Assembly: GCA_025603075.1 (NCBI GenBank)
Contig: MU626287.1
Coordinates: forward strand, 92,361 to 156,360
Direction of reading: 5' to 3'
Length of the DNA: 64,000 bases
Source: Neoconidiobolus thromboides FSU 785
Taxonomy: Eukaryota; Entomophthoromycota; Entomophthoromycetes; Entomophthorales; Neoconidiobolaceae
In this document: piece after piece, positions 34,324 to 46,358 of the stretch
Layout: the number at the start of each line of letters is the position of its first letter
Numbering within the stretch: position 1 is the stretch's first letter
Made by a program: the position numbers and the translations under genes
Notes under the pieces: generated by a model
The model's database searches: none
What the model was told of the DNA's origin: nothing
What the model saw: only the letters and a program-made list of their open reading frames with translations

Positions 34324-37300
34324 ATGAGTCAAGTATCGACAGAAAAAAATGAAGAATCCGTTAGAAGAAGTAATAGCTTAAGGCCTCCTTCACCAACCTC
34401 AAGTATAAAATCGGAAAATAGTAAACAGCCTTTAGAATGTAACATAACTAAATAGCTTTATCTTAACATCAAACTCATAATACTATTCTTAGTTCTAGAA
34501 GATCCTATGATTTCCTATCGAATGCTTGAAGCCTTACGAAAAGGTTAGTTACTATAATAAAAAATTATGTTTATACTAAACTATTAAGGCGACGAAAACT
34601 CTATTGCAGGCATATGGACTTCATGGCCTAAAGAGATAAATCTCCCAAACCAACCAGCAAAGAAAGCATTTACTACCCCTTTACATTTGGCGGTTACAGG
34701 TGCTACCGTGGAGATAAACAAATTTGTTATAACCAATTTGAAAGGAATTAATATCAACCAGCAAGATGTAGATGGTAATACTCCTCTTCACCTAGCTTCA
34801 AAGGGTGGAAGGAGAGACGTTATTGAACTTTTATTGAGGTTTGAAGAGATGGATGATACAATAGTTAACTTTGCAGGGCATACTGCATTTGATTTGGCTA
34901 AGAATGAACATGTCAAAAATTATTTTATAGGTACTTTAGAGTTTTTTTATTTTGAAAAATACTAAATATTTTTAGCTCGTCGTCAAGAATTTATTGCTGA
35001 AAAAACTCAGTTTTTAAACCATCACTTATCTCAGCCAACACAAGCCAATGTGACTGCTATAGTTCATTTCTTTGCCGAGAACAAACGTTCAAAACTTTTA
35101 GATATTAACCATCGTCATCCAACAACTGGTTCAACTATACTTCATCAAGCTGTTTCCATTGGTGATGCAAAGGTTGTATCTCAACTTTTAAAAATGGGTG
35201 GAAATGTATTTGCAAGAGACAAAAGAGGAAAGAGCCCAAGTGATTTAGCTAGAGATGAAAACGTAAAAGATATTTTAAGAAGAGAAACCTCAAGCTCAGT
35301 GGTAGCTTCGGATCCAGATCAGCTACCTCGTCTTGAAGGACAGCTTAAAAAATGGACTAATTATGCAGGAGGCTATAAAGCCCGTTGGTTTAAGTTAGAA
35401 AATGGATGTTTAACGTATTATAAAAGTGAGGAGGATACTAACAATGCTGTTAGGGGTGCTCTGAATCTTGCCAATTCTCAACTTTGGATCGACTCTTCAG
35501 ATCCACAAAAATTCGAGATAACAGGACGTGATAAAACAAAATTTGCTCTAAGAGCAAGTATGTTAGAGGAAGCTAAAATGTGGATTTTAGCTATTACTCA
35601 AAGTAAGGAGTATTTTAAAAAGCATCCAGACGGTCAACTGAACCCTACTGAAACTATTTTACCTGTTAATCATGGTCATCAGCTTGGGAATGAAAGTTCT
35701 TCTACAGTTACTAATGAAGTCAATCAAATCCCTGAAAGCTCCCCTAAAAAACAAGTGAGTATCCTTACAAGATCGAATTCTGTTGATAGTTTAAATTATG
35801 AGCCTCCACCAACTGAAGAAAATGTAACAATGTCAATTAATTCAGCAAATACGCAATTCGATCTTCATTCAAGGTTATTAGATATGTTAAAAAATTCATT
35901 GACGTCTCCAGGTACTAAACTAGAAGACCATCTTGGACTTATTTCTACTTTGAATCAATGCTTAAATTCATTAAATGTATTGAACACAGATACAATTCAA
36001 ATGTTGCAAAAAAGAGAAGAACACTATCGTTTACTTTATGAAAAAGAGTCCAAGCGGAATAGTTTATGGACTGAAAGCTTACAAGCTTTGGCTAAGGAAC
36101 ATCATCATCTTGTGGAACTTTATCAAGAACAACAAGCTCAAGGTACTAAAAGCAGCAAAGTCACAGCTAATTTAGCAGGGAATAATAGCCAGAATGCCCA
36201 CGAAGATACTATTGAAACGGCTGAAGGCAATGGGATGAATGAAGACGAGCGTGAAGAAGAGGATGAGGATGATGAGGATGAGTTCTTTGATTTGGATGAT
36301 CAAGTGCCTATGGGTCAGGAGAGAGTTGATGATAATGAGATAGGTGAAGATAATGAAGAAAACACTAGAGCTATTGATGAAATTGAATTAGAAGAAATTC
36401 AAGTTGGAGAAGAAAAAGTTGTACGAGCGCCAATTAAGAGGTCATATAAGGGATATCCAAAGGATGGATCATTTCGAACTGGGCTGCCAAAGTTTAACTC
36501 GGGTACTCAGCCGCCTGCTGTTTCCTTATGGTCTGTTCTTAAGAATGCTATTGGAAAGGATCTTACTAAGATATCGCTTCCAGTCCATTTCAATGAACCA
36601 AGCTCCATGTTACAAAGAATGGCAGAAGATATGGAATATTCCATGTTATTAGATTTGGCTTCAAAACAAGCGGGTGACGGTTCTGAAAGATTACTATGGG
36701 TTACTGCATTCGCTATGTCTAACTATTCTTCCACTGATGGGCGTATTGCTAAACCTTTTAATCCGCTTTTGGTAATTTTATTATAACTTTAGTAATGAAT
36801 TTTGTTTTAATCATGTTTTAGGGAGAAACTTTTGAATATGCTCGCCCAGATAGAGGTTATAGATATATATCAGAACAAGTTAGTCATCATCCGGTAATTT
36901 ATTTTCAAATTAAATTAAATTAAATCAAATCAAATTAAATTTACTTATTATTTATTTAGCCAATAAGCGCATGCTATTGTGAGTCGCCAAATTATATATT
37001 CTACTCAGAAGTAGATGTCAAATCAAACTTTTGGGGTAAATCCTATGAACTTTTACCACAAGGTGTATGCCATGTATATTTAGTTTCAGCAGATAAAAAA
37101 ACAGTAGAACATTATACTTGGAAAAAAGTAACCACTGCCATAACAAATTTAATTGTCGGTAATCCAACGATTGAACATTATGGTGAAATGGAGGTGATTA
37201 ACCACTCTACAAAAGCAGTGTGTAAATTGAATTTCAAACCAAATCGATGGCTTAGTAGTGAAAGACATGTTTTAGAAGGATCTGTTGTTGACAATAAAGG

Positions 37301-37916
37301 ACAACAACTATGGTCTTTAACAGGTGCATGGAATCAGCAATTAACAGCTACAAGGGTTGGGGGAGCGAGTGACAATGATACTACAGATTCTTTTGCTAAT
37401 GAAACAACGGATGTACCAGGGTCAAAATTAAGTAACTTTTTAGCAAATCCAAATTGTAGATCAACTGTCAAATTATGGAAACGATCACCGCCACCTAAAG
37501 AAAAGATCCCCTTTAAACTGACTCCATTTGCAGTTACTTTAAATGAAATGAGCCCAGATCTTGAAAAATTACTACCACCTACGGATTGTCGTCGTCGACC
37601 AGATCAAAGAGCTATGGAAGATGGGTTGTATGATTTAGGAAGTGAGGAAAAGAATCGATTGGAAGAAAAGCAGAGAGCTACACGTAAGGAAAGAGAAGCT
37701 AAACTTAAAGCAGCTTTAGAATCTAGTCCACCAAGCGAACATGATAGGATTCATAAGGAGTTGGGATATAAACCTGTATGGTTTGAAAAGGCTATTGATA
37801 AAGATACTAATGAAGGATATTGGAGATTTAATCATGGGTATTGGAAATTGCGCGAAAAGGCGGAAAGTGTGGATGAGGAACCTAATCGTTGGGAAGGAGT
37901 ACCTAGAATTTTTTAA
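34324..37916 (+). CDS. Oxysterol-binding protein with ankyrin repeats, PH and ORD (Osh1/Osh2 type)
   Basis: Moves sterols and phosphoinositides at membrane contact sites. Start [10 protein letters not shown] at 34324, six or seven exons. Order: short Ser-rich N-terminus; two groups of ankyrin repeats ([25 protein letters not shown], and [20 protein letters not shown]); PH domain ([20 protein letters not shown]); a long linker; an acidic stretch with EFFDLDD, a FFAT motif for binding VAP proteins in the ER; then the OSBP-related domain, with EQVSHHPP made by splicing EQVSHHP to the next exon at 36894/36960, and the terminal [12 protein letters not shown]. The architecture is that of yeast Osh1/Osh2, roughly 1,000 residues. 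Confidence 0.95.
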
Positions 37917-38171
37917 TTGAAAGCGTCAAAAAAGGTTTTGATTAAATATTTTAATTTTAGCGAGTGTTTTTAATTAATCATTTTAATTAAATAGTTAAGT
38001 TTAATTTATAAATTAATTACATGCTTTGAAATGTAGTTTAGTAATAACTTTATTTAATTTTTGTCTTTAAAAAAAATCATAACCCAATGCTTGACATATT
38101 AAACCATATTATAAGGTAAGATTCGTTCTAACTATTAGCTGATTCTCTATATAAAACTCTCTATAAATCAC

Positions 38172-39124
38172 TTATTTTTTAAAAGCACCTGGTTTATATA
38201 ACAGATGATCTAATATTTGAGGGCTCGAAAATTTAGCTCTTAAATCAATAACATATGATAATCTTGATTCAAGATCTCGTAAATAGAATCTTTTTTCAGA
38301 GTTGGGGGTAGGTAGTTGTGCTAAAATATTAAATATAAATTGAATAAAATCATAGAATAAAATGAGTAATACCTAATCCATCTGTAAATCTTTTAGAGCA
38401 AGCCAATTGTTCCACTGGTAATTTAATCTGTTTAGTAGTTAATGGGAATTTATAAACTTCTAAGTTCATACTCTTGCCCCCTTTAAGTAAAGTAATTCTT
38501 GAAACACATCTATATAGAAAAATAATTATGAAAATAAGCTAGAATAATCACTGACTAAATAAGCTTACTTTGAAGAATAAAACCAAATAGTAGCTGAGAT
38601 AGCAGAACCTAAACCCATAGCTAAAAATAAAGCCAGTCCACGTTTCCAAGACTCATATAATTTCGGCTGGTTTGTTTCTCTAAGAGTGAAAAAATGGTTG
38701 AGAAAACAAATCAAAGAAATGGTAAAAAACAAAACTCACTCATCTACTTTTCCCAACTTGGTGTATGCTAATTGTCCAAAGTTCACCCTAAGATTTAAAA
38801 TTATAAATTTGTTATTAAATTTACTGAATAAAATTTTACCAGAACAATATCTGAAAAACTGAGAATATTCTTAAAGATAATACATGAGTTTTGTTATTAT
38901 TAGAATACATTACTTTATCCCCAGCTTCAATGAATTGCTTGAACTCTTTTAAAGTTATGGTTTTTACAGATTTTGGTTTTGTTATAGTAGCAAAAGCGGA
39001 TCTTAATGCTGAAGGTGACTTAAAAGCTGAGCGTTGGAACTAATGGAAATTTAATAGTTAGCTTAATGTTTTGAAATTGTGCTGGGACTATTACTAGGCT
39101 CATTAGGCTATTCAATTTTATCAT
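38172..39124 (-). CDS. TMEM223-like mitochondrial membrane protein
   Basis: About five exons, none long enough to stand out alone. Start MIKLNSLMSL at 39124 splices into FQRSAFKSPSALRSAFATIT, a likely mitochondrial targeting sequence. Then come VMYSNNNKTHVLSLRIFSVF, WVNFGQLAYTKLGKVDE, a second membrane segment GLALFLAMGLGSAISATIWF, VSRITLLKGGKSMNLEVYKF, and the end RLSYVIDLRAKFSSPQILDH. The order (two helices, then 'R.v..i.L..G...l.v.t...p' and a C-terminal hydrophilic domain) follows TMEM223, an inner-membrane protein linked to cytochrome oxidase biogenesis in animals. Gene boundaries are good; family assignment is by pattern. Confidence 0.7.
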
Positions 39125-40491
39125 CTTTTTTATTACTTGCTAATTGTTGAGATTTAAAATTTAAAAAAATGAAATTTTTGCTCCAAATTTTGCGCCATGT
39201 AAAGGATGGAAAAGTAGCTCAGATGGATGTTTACAAAAATTTGAGAAATCATTAAAAACAAGATTCAATAATTTTACATAAAGGTTACTTAAAAAATATA
39301 CTGTATACCGGTAATTTAATCAATATACCTTCAGTAACAGTGGTATTATTTGCTTGGCTATTTTATTAACAAATAACATCAAAATTTAAAATTAAACATC
39401 GCATAGCTTAAAGATGATTATTTTCTATAAAAAAGGCATATTATTAGAGATCGTATTACTATTAAGCTTTAGGCGATGTATATGGAAATAAAAAATTTGA
39501 TTATTGTGAGAATATACTAATGCTCAAATAGGTAAATATAGAGGACGAAGATTTATTTATTGAACTCAAATTAGTTTCCAAACATGCCTTATTTGCGATA
39601 GTTTCATTGCTTTTCATTCTAATATAAAACTGATATTATGACTCCCCCAATACACATACTTATTCAAAGAAGTAAGATTGCCTTCAGTTTTACATGTATA
39701 AAGATTCAATATACTTCATTATATAACTTTTTTCAAGGCTTATTCTACGTATTAACATGCACTATCGCTTTATACGTAATTTGCTTAGACCATCTACTTT
39801 AGTAGCTAAAAAACACCCACATTTCGTGACTTTATTACCTTTGTCCAAAAAAGTTGCTACTAATGAAAAATAAGTAATAAAATTATTGATCCAAGTGGCA
39901 GAAACCAAAAACTGACTATGATACAAAGAAGGAGCTACTAGGTTGACCCGAGGTTCATATGGCTTATAAGGGAAATGAATAGAACTGACAGAGTTACGGA
40001 TTGAGTTTTTGATCATAGTATTGCGTAAAAAAGAATTGGCTAGTTCGAACCTTTTTCAATTTTTCCAGTTTATTAAAATTTTATTTTTTAATTAGATCCT
40101 TACACTTCACTGACATATAGCTACCAAACATAAATACAATATTAATTTTTTGTTTATTTTATCCTTAGATTCTATTAGTAAAAGTCTAAAACAAAATATT
40201 TTCTATATTAACCTTTATGAAATAACTGTACTTGTAGCATATCTCCAAAGTTTTAATATATTTTAGCCATAATATAAATAGTTTAGCTATAATATAAATA
40301 GTTTTAATGTAGCTTATAATTATTTCCCAAACTATCTAAAAAATATGAAAACTCAACTTGAAACCTGTTTTCACCAAAAACCATTTCATAGCCTATTCTT
40401 ACTAGTTTGTTACGTCACTTAAAATGGTTTAAAAAAGAAATAAAAAGAACAAAAGTAATTTTTTTATATAAAAAAATACTGCTGAATAAAA
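39125..40491. other. Spacer with a small minus-strand ORF
   Basis: 1.37 kb between divergent genes. Apart from the ORF at 39762-40016 I see no gene or repeat. Confidence 0.55.
39762..40016 (-). CDS. Hypothetical 84-residue protein, possibly mitochondrial
   Basis: ATG at 40016; the N-terminus (MIKNSIRNSVSSIHFPYKPY) is basic, with Ser and no acidic residues, like a mitochondrial presequence. It is followed by PRVNLVAPSLYHSQFLVSAT, a hydrophobic stretch and a basic end (LSKLRIKR). The composition is more protein-like than usual for random frames in this AT-rich DNA. No family is recognised. A 33-nt GTAATA...TTTAG segment inside could be spliced out in frame, but it is shorter than every other intron here. 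Confidence 0.4.
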   Translation of the reverse strand: MIKNSIRNSVSSIHFPYKPYEPRVNLVAPSLYHSQFLVSATWINNFITYFSLVATFLDKGNKVTKCGCFLATKVDGLSKLRIKR

Positions 40492-41130
40492 ATGATGCAT
40501 ACTGTGCCAACCGTTTTTGAGTCCCGTGTGATCCAAGCCCCCCTCGACAAAGTATGGAAAAGTATTCGCAACCTTGAGTTTCCTTTCTGGAAGTTGGTGG
40601 ATAATGTAGACTTGCAAAAGAATGAAAGTGGTGTTGGTAAGTGAGAGATTTGATATTTGCTAAATGAAATTCACTAATATATTATTTTAAGTTGGAAGTT
40701 CACGCAAAGTTCAATTTAAAGTAAGTTAATTTGATTTAGTGTACTTATTTAATCTTGTTTTTTTTTAAATTTAGGATGGTACCGTTCAAGAGTTTCGTGT
40801 ACTTGAGCTGTCAGGTAAATCTTTTATTATCTTTAATGATATATAAACAATATATTAAAGATTACAACTACACTGTAATATACGAATTGGAAGATTCTAA
40901 TCCATCCGTGCAATTTTTATCTGTGATCCATACCATCCGTTGTAAACATGTTACTCATGTATGTAGATTCATTACTTTTTTGATTTTAATTAAATAATCT
41001 TTAGGACAACTCGACCTTTATTGAGTGGAGTAGTTTATTTAGTTCGGATGCTGATCAGCAGGTCATCCAAGACAATCAATTTAAAAAACAAGATGCTCTT
41101 AAAGATTTGGCTGAGTTTATCAAGAATTAA
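40492..41130 (+). CDS. SRPBCC (Bet v1/polyketide-cyclase fold) protein
   Basis: Four or five short exons. Start MMHTVPTVFESRVIQAPLDK, then VWKSIRNLEFPFWKLVDNVD. Splicing adds VGSSRKVQFK, DGTVQEFRVLELS, DYNYTVIYELEDSNPSVQFL and finally DNSTFIEWSSLFSSDADQQV with a C-terminal helix (DALKDLAEFIKN). The pattern 'apad.VW..v.d...w......' plus an Arg/Trp-containing beta-sheet and a long last helix is typical of the START/Bet v1 superfamily (polyketide cyclase group) found as small single-domain proteins in fungi and plants. These bind hydrophobic ligands; the ligand here is unknown. Confidence 0.8.
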
Positions 41131-41337
41131 ATACTACTAAATATACTTATTTTTATATTTTATTCTCTTCAAATTTTAAATTTTTAAATTTTTAAATCAA
41201 TGCTAAAAATTAAACTGCATAAATCATGCAAAATAACTAAAAAATAGCTCTATTTGGATATGAAATCATTTCGAAGTTCAAATTATAATCGTAAAATTGA
41301 GAATTTTTAACTTGTCTTTTTTGTTTCTTTTACTAAA

Positions 41338-43856
41338 ATGCACCAACTCAATGTATTAAAAGAAATAATCAAAAAAATTGATAATGTTGGAGTAGAAGAT
41401 CAACAAGCCCAGCAAGCGATAATAAATAAATTGGAAGAGTTTACCAGTAATTATAAGAAGGAGATAATTAAAGGAAACGGCCTTGATTCAATTGAAAAGG
41501 AAAGCGACAGAGCGTTATTGAACAAGATCAATTCGGATTTATTAACTTTATTTCAAGATTCAAATAAAAATCATGAGTTCTGTTTTGAAGTCATCAAATA
41601 TTTATCACCAATAATAGGCATCAAAAAGTTCTTTCTAAATTGGTGGAGTATTGTCGTTACTAAATGGTTATTTCAAGATTTGAACAATGAAAATGGGAAT
41701 GATATCATTAAGTTGATTTTGGAGTTCCTGTTCATTGAGACAGCAGAAGATAGTGAATGTCCAGCTATTTTATATATCTTAGAGTTTTATATTGTTAATC
41801 ATCAAAGCTATTCAAAGAATGAAAGTAATACTCAGGTTTATAATAATGATGTTTCATTATTAAAGGTTCAACAAACATCTAGCTTAAGCCAGTTGGATAA
41901 TTTGTATTCTAACTTAAATAAGATTATTTTGGAATATGGTATCGTAAAGACAAAAGTAAGCTTAGTTTTTACATGATTATACATTTAATATCAATTTATT
42001 AACATTAAGGAATTTTACCACTCTTGTAATGTATTGTATAGATACACAATTTATAGAATTATTGTAACTGATATATTAATAAATTTTATTTCAGAAAAGG
42101 TAAATTATAATTATAAAGTATTAAATTTCATTATAGCATTTTAATGTATTTATAGTCTGATTATTCACATGAAATAATTAATACAGAATTATTAAAAAAC
42201 ATGTATTTATCTTTAATCTTCGATAAATCTTGGTTATTATTTCAATTAAATTTAACAATAATTTCAATGATCTTGCCTTATATTATCAAAGAATTAAAAG
42301 AACATTTAGTAATCGTATTATTAGTAATCTTAAGGCATTCTATCTCAGTAAATAACCAATTAATGCCATTGTTTGATAATAGTTTAACGGAGGGTATCAC
42401 GTTTAATATTATAGGTAAGATTGTTACTAATATTCTAAATAACACAATAACATATTTAGTGGACGAAACAAAATTCGATAACAACAAAAGGATCAAGGAT
42501 TTATTTTCTTTAATCTTATTTTTATTTCCATACAACTTTATCAATTTTATAAAGCAGCCAAAGGAATATCTATATAGTCATATTGATATCATCAGATCAT
42601 ATTTTCAACTTGATAACAACAAAGAAGTCACTTTAAATCAAATTTTTGATCAAAAATCATTTCAACATGATATGAATGTAGGTCTATAATATATTATACT
42701 ATTCCTATTATACTAAAACATACCTATTTTTATTAGAGTATTTTAGAAGAGCATACTTTCCCATCAAGTTATTTATTTGGTGATTTAAATGATGAGCTAT
42801 CTGATGAAAACTCATCCTTTTTAATTGAACCTATTGAAATTATTAGTAAAAGTCTAATCTTACAACCAAATCCAAGTTCAGGTAATTTGTTAATAATAAG
42901 TAAGCTTTTGAATATTAATCTTTGATTTTTATAGAACATATCCAAATTAATGGTAATAGCATACTTGATTCCTCCGATTTATTTTCAGAACAGTTTATTA
43001 ATTTGAAGTATGAAATTATTAATAATAAAAATAAAAATGATAAAAAGGTAATTTAAAAATACATATTACAAATAATTGATATAATAAATAAATCAAGGAT
43101 GACAGTGTTCAAGAAGGAGAAGATTTGGTAAGTAAAAAGAAAGAGATAATCTTAAATGAAAATTTATTATTACGAGGCGAATTACTATTTGAAACATATC
43201 TATGTCAACATCAATCTCAATATATTAGGAAATTACATAGGGATAGAATATTAGAAAGTTCAACTGAAGCGGAAAGACATAGTTTAGTAAGCTTATAATT
43301 GATAATACAACGAAAACTTTTGATTTAAAATTAATATCATTTATAGTATTCCACATGTAAAACATTGCGAAACGAAGTAAAAGTATTAAAGGAATTGATG
43401 GAAAGACAGAGAGTAGAAAGTTCGGCTAGCCAATCAAAGCACATTACTTGGGAAAATGAGTTGAATAAAAAAGTCAAGTATTATCGGGAGCTTTGTAGAG
43501 AATTGAAAGTTAAGAATGAGATTTTGGCAAAGGAGATGGAGGAGTTAAAGGTATGCTTTTATATCTTTTAATAAATTATTTTTAAATGATTATTTTTGTA
43601 TAGGTCGGTGACAATGCCAATACCAAAATTTTACAAAATTTGGAATTTAAAGAAAATTGTTTAAATGGATTGAGTTCGGCGATTGATGAATTAAAATCAG
43701 AACTTAAAAATAAAGAAGTACAAATCCAAAAATTAACGGAAAAAATAATTCAGTGGTAACATTCAATTTATTAAGTATAATATATGTATTTTATTATTTA
43801 TTAGGGAAATTGAAGATAAATCGATAAAGGGAAGTAAAGAGGATGAAAATGAATAA
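41338..43856 (+). CDS. TSC1: TSC1 (hamartin) homologue
   Basis: Hamartin is the scaffold of the TSC complex, which with TSC2 switches off Rheb and hence TORC1. About nine exons. The N-terminal ~400 residues are an all-helical armadillo-like domain (from MHQLNVLKEI through FLFPYNFINFIKQPKEYL, with GIKKFFLNWW and HLVIVLLVIL). A Ser/Asp-rich linker follows. Then comes the hamartin coiled-coil signature: NENLLLRGELLFETYLCQHQ, SQYIRKLHRDRILESSTEAE, LRNEVKVLKELMERQRVESS and YYRELCRELKVKNEILAKEM. This order and the 'ENELLyERfkrqqH..r.RRL' character of the coiled-coil start match the family. It ends at 43856 (EDENE). About 750 residues, shorter than the human protein but similar in layout to fission yeast Tsc1. 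Confidence 0.82.
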
Positions 43857-43998
43857 AATAATGCTAATAAATGAATAAATAAAATTAATCATATACTAAT
43901 ACTAATTTCAGGGTTTAAATTTACTTAACTTATTTTAGTTTATTTAAAATAGCATTTTTTATTTAATGAAAAATAACGAGAATAAGAGTAAGAATGTT

Positions 43999-46122
43999 TT
44001 AAGCAATGATCTTAGCATATGTAGGTAAGTTACACCAAAAATCAATCAACGCTTGTCTCGATAAAGCTTGATACCCCTTGGATTTTACGACCTTCCCAAA
44101 GTTATGAAACATGAACTTAATAGCTCTCTTCTTTAAGCCTAATTCATTAGCTTTAGTAGCTTGATAATAAATATGGGCTACATTTTCGACTTTAATATTT
44201 TGATGTAAATACTCTCCACACATCATTTGTAATGGTTTCATATCATATAAATTCCCCAATACTAATAAATTAGCAATGATATGAGTATTGTTAGTAGTTA
44301 GTTGATCTGTATATAAGTATTTTAAGAAATGATAAGTAGTATTATAAGCTTCAGGGATAATAAAATAACTCAATTCACTTTCTTTCATACCACTGTCTTG
44401 TAAATTTTTAAAATGCTCCCAACGAGTCATTAACAAAAATTTATGAGCTGGTATATAAGATTGTTCTTTTTCATTGGAGTAAATTTTAAAATCTGACATT
44501 AATTCATTGCCAAACATATTATGGAAATTGAGGGAAGATTGTGGAAGTGATAACGTGTTAGTTTGTTGATTGTTAAAAAATAAGCCATACTCCATTAAAT
44601 CAATCTTTAATAATGAACCCAAATAATTCTTTTTGTTTTCTACATTAGCTCCAATCAAATAAAATTCTTCTAATTCATTATTCATAGCAAAATACGTCTT
44701 ATATTTTAATTTTAATCTACTATTAATATTGACTTCCATATTTCCACTATTATTTACAATTATGATAGGATTATTATTAAAATTATTACCAGTATTATCT
44801 ACAAAGCCAACGCTATTGTTAGTTATATCATTTTGACTACTACTCATATCTGACACACTATCATTATTACTCTCATTAGGTTTACTACCTAATAAAATCC
44901 CATCTTCTTTGTTCAAATGTTGGTTCCAAGTGAAAGTATTTAAATCTAAGGAATAAATACCCATTAAATAGCCGTTAGGTTCACAAGGAGGAATAACGAC
45001 AACTAACTTATTTTGATATAGACAACAAGCACTCGCAAAATTAACTCTCATTCTAGTTTGTTCGATATAATCCATTTCATTTTCGATTTCTGGGGCTTTA
45101 TTTGATTCTAAGCTTAATATTCCTTTTTCTCCTGTTTTTAAGTTTAAAAAGCATAACATATTACTTTCGTTCTCTTCCAAGATATACCGAATACTTTTAA
45201 ATCCACCGTAACAATATAACAAATCTTTATAAATAAAGTTATAATGAGCTACTTTAGGGTAAAATTCATATTGTTGACTCCAAGTCCAAGTTTTTAAATC
45301 TAAGGAAGCTACACTACTTAAAATTTTATTATGTCTTTTACCACCATGGATATACATTTTATCTTCATGAATAAAAGCAGAATGTCTTGATCTACCAATT
45401 GGTTTTCTACCCTTTGTTATTTTTTGTTCCCATTTCATTGTTACCAAATCTAAACAATAGGTATCTGATAAATAATCTCCAGAAATACCATTGCCACCAA
45501 AGATAATCATACTTTGTTTATAAATAACAGCACTATGGTTATCTCTTGCACAAGGCGCGTTATTATCCTTAAAATGATGCCATTGATTTGTATTAATATC
45601 CAAATAAGCTGTTAACTTATTAAAATCATTATTATCCGTATCATAACCACCAAATAATATTAATTTATTTTGATAACTGGTTAAACTTGCATAGATTAAA
45701 TGGCCAAACTCTAAATTGACTGTTTTTTGCCACCTTGGATGAAGCTCGGTTATTTTATTCCAACGCCCGGTCAAACTACTATCAGTTGCTTCTGTATTAA
45801 CATCATCTTCTGTATTACTCTGTTGGAATATATTGGTCTTATGGTCAGCATTGATGCATGGATCTCGTGATATATCTATATCATGCTCATTATAAGTATC
45901 TTCAGTGTTTTCTTCTTGCTGTTCAATATCTTCGATAATATCCCCAATCGAGGACAAAGCAGTAGGGATACTATTACCATTACTATTATCTTCACTTTCA
46001 TGGCTACTGGTACTATCATTGTTATTATTATTACTACTACTGGAAGACGAAATGGAGCCGGAATCGCCTGGATTTACGACAAGCCCTTCACTGCTTTCAA
46101 TCAGTAACTTTCTTCTTTTCAT
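43999..46122 (-). CDS. Kelch-repeat and BTB-domain protein
   Basis: 707 residues, intronless. The N-terminal ~115 residues are Ser/Asn/Asp/Glu-rich and disordered. Residues about 125-340 hold kelch repeats (LILFGGYDTDNNDF, SMIIFGGNGISGDY, KMYIHGGKRHNKIL, LLYCYGGFKS) forming a beta-propeller. An Asn/Ser-rich insert follows at about 400-460. A BTB domain starts near residue 535 (SDFKIYSNEKEQSYIPAHKF) and is followed by a short BACK-like helical end. Kelch-BTB proteins are usually cullin-3 adaptors. The order kelch-then-BTB resembles LZTR1 and fission-yeast Ral2 rather than the animal KLHL order, so a RAS-pathway link is possible but unproven. Confidence 0.85.
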   Translation of the reverse strand: MKRRKLLIESSEGLVVNPGDSGSISSSSSSNNNNNDSTSSHESEDNSNGNSIPTALSSIGDIIEDIEQQEENTEDTYNEHDIDISRDPCINADHKTNIFQQSNTEDDVNTEATDSSLTGRWNKITELHPRWQKTVNLEFGHLIYASLTSYQNKLILFGGYDTDNNDFNKLTAYLDINTNQWHHFKDNNAPCARDNHSAVIYKQSMIIFGGNGISGDYLSDTYCLDLVTMKWEQKITKGRKPIGRSRHSAFIHEDKMYIHGGKRHNKILSSVASLDLKTWTWSQQYEFYPKVAHYNFIYKDLLYCYGGFKSIRYILEENESNMLCFLNLKTGEKGILSLESNKAPEIENEMDYIEQTRMRVNFASACCLYQNKLVVVIPPCEPNGYLMGIYSLDLNTFTWNQHLNKEDGILLGSKPNESNNDSVSDMSSSQNDITNNSVGFVDNTGNNFNNNPIIIVNNSGNMEVNINSRLKLKYKTYFAMNNELEEFYLIGANVENKKNYLGSLLKIDLMEYGLFFNNQQTNTLSLPQSSLNFHNMFGNELMSDFKIYSNEKEQSYIPAHKFLLMTRWEHFKNLQDSGMKESELSYFIIPEAYNTTYHFLKYLYTDQLTTNNTHIIANLLVLGNLYDMKPLQMMCGEYLHQNIKVENVAHIYYQATKANELGLKKRAIKFMFHNFGKVVKSKGYQALSRQALIDFWCNLPTYAKIIA

Positions 46123-46358
46123 GATATTTGATTGTTTAAATTAAAAAAAGGTTTCTAAAATAACGTGACTGCTTATTTTTTTAACTGAATTTGGGGAGAA
46201 TTTGAGCTTTTGCAATTTTACTTTGATGGTATAGTTTTGCAATTGAGTAAGCTTTTTTTGGTTTAACATTGTAAAAATAAAATAAACAGTGTAAAATAAT
46301 ATAAATAATATAAATACTCATTTATTTAACTTGAATATTTTATCAAAAGCATTGGAAT

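Noticed and set aside
40030-40060. GTTCGAAC motif resembling a tRNA T-arm box
   Set aside because: No acceptor stem, anticodon arm or A box can be placed around it; no other tRNA candidate was found by eye in the window.
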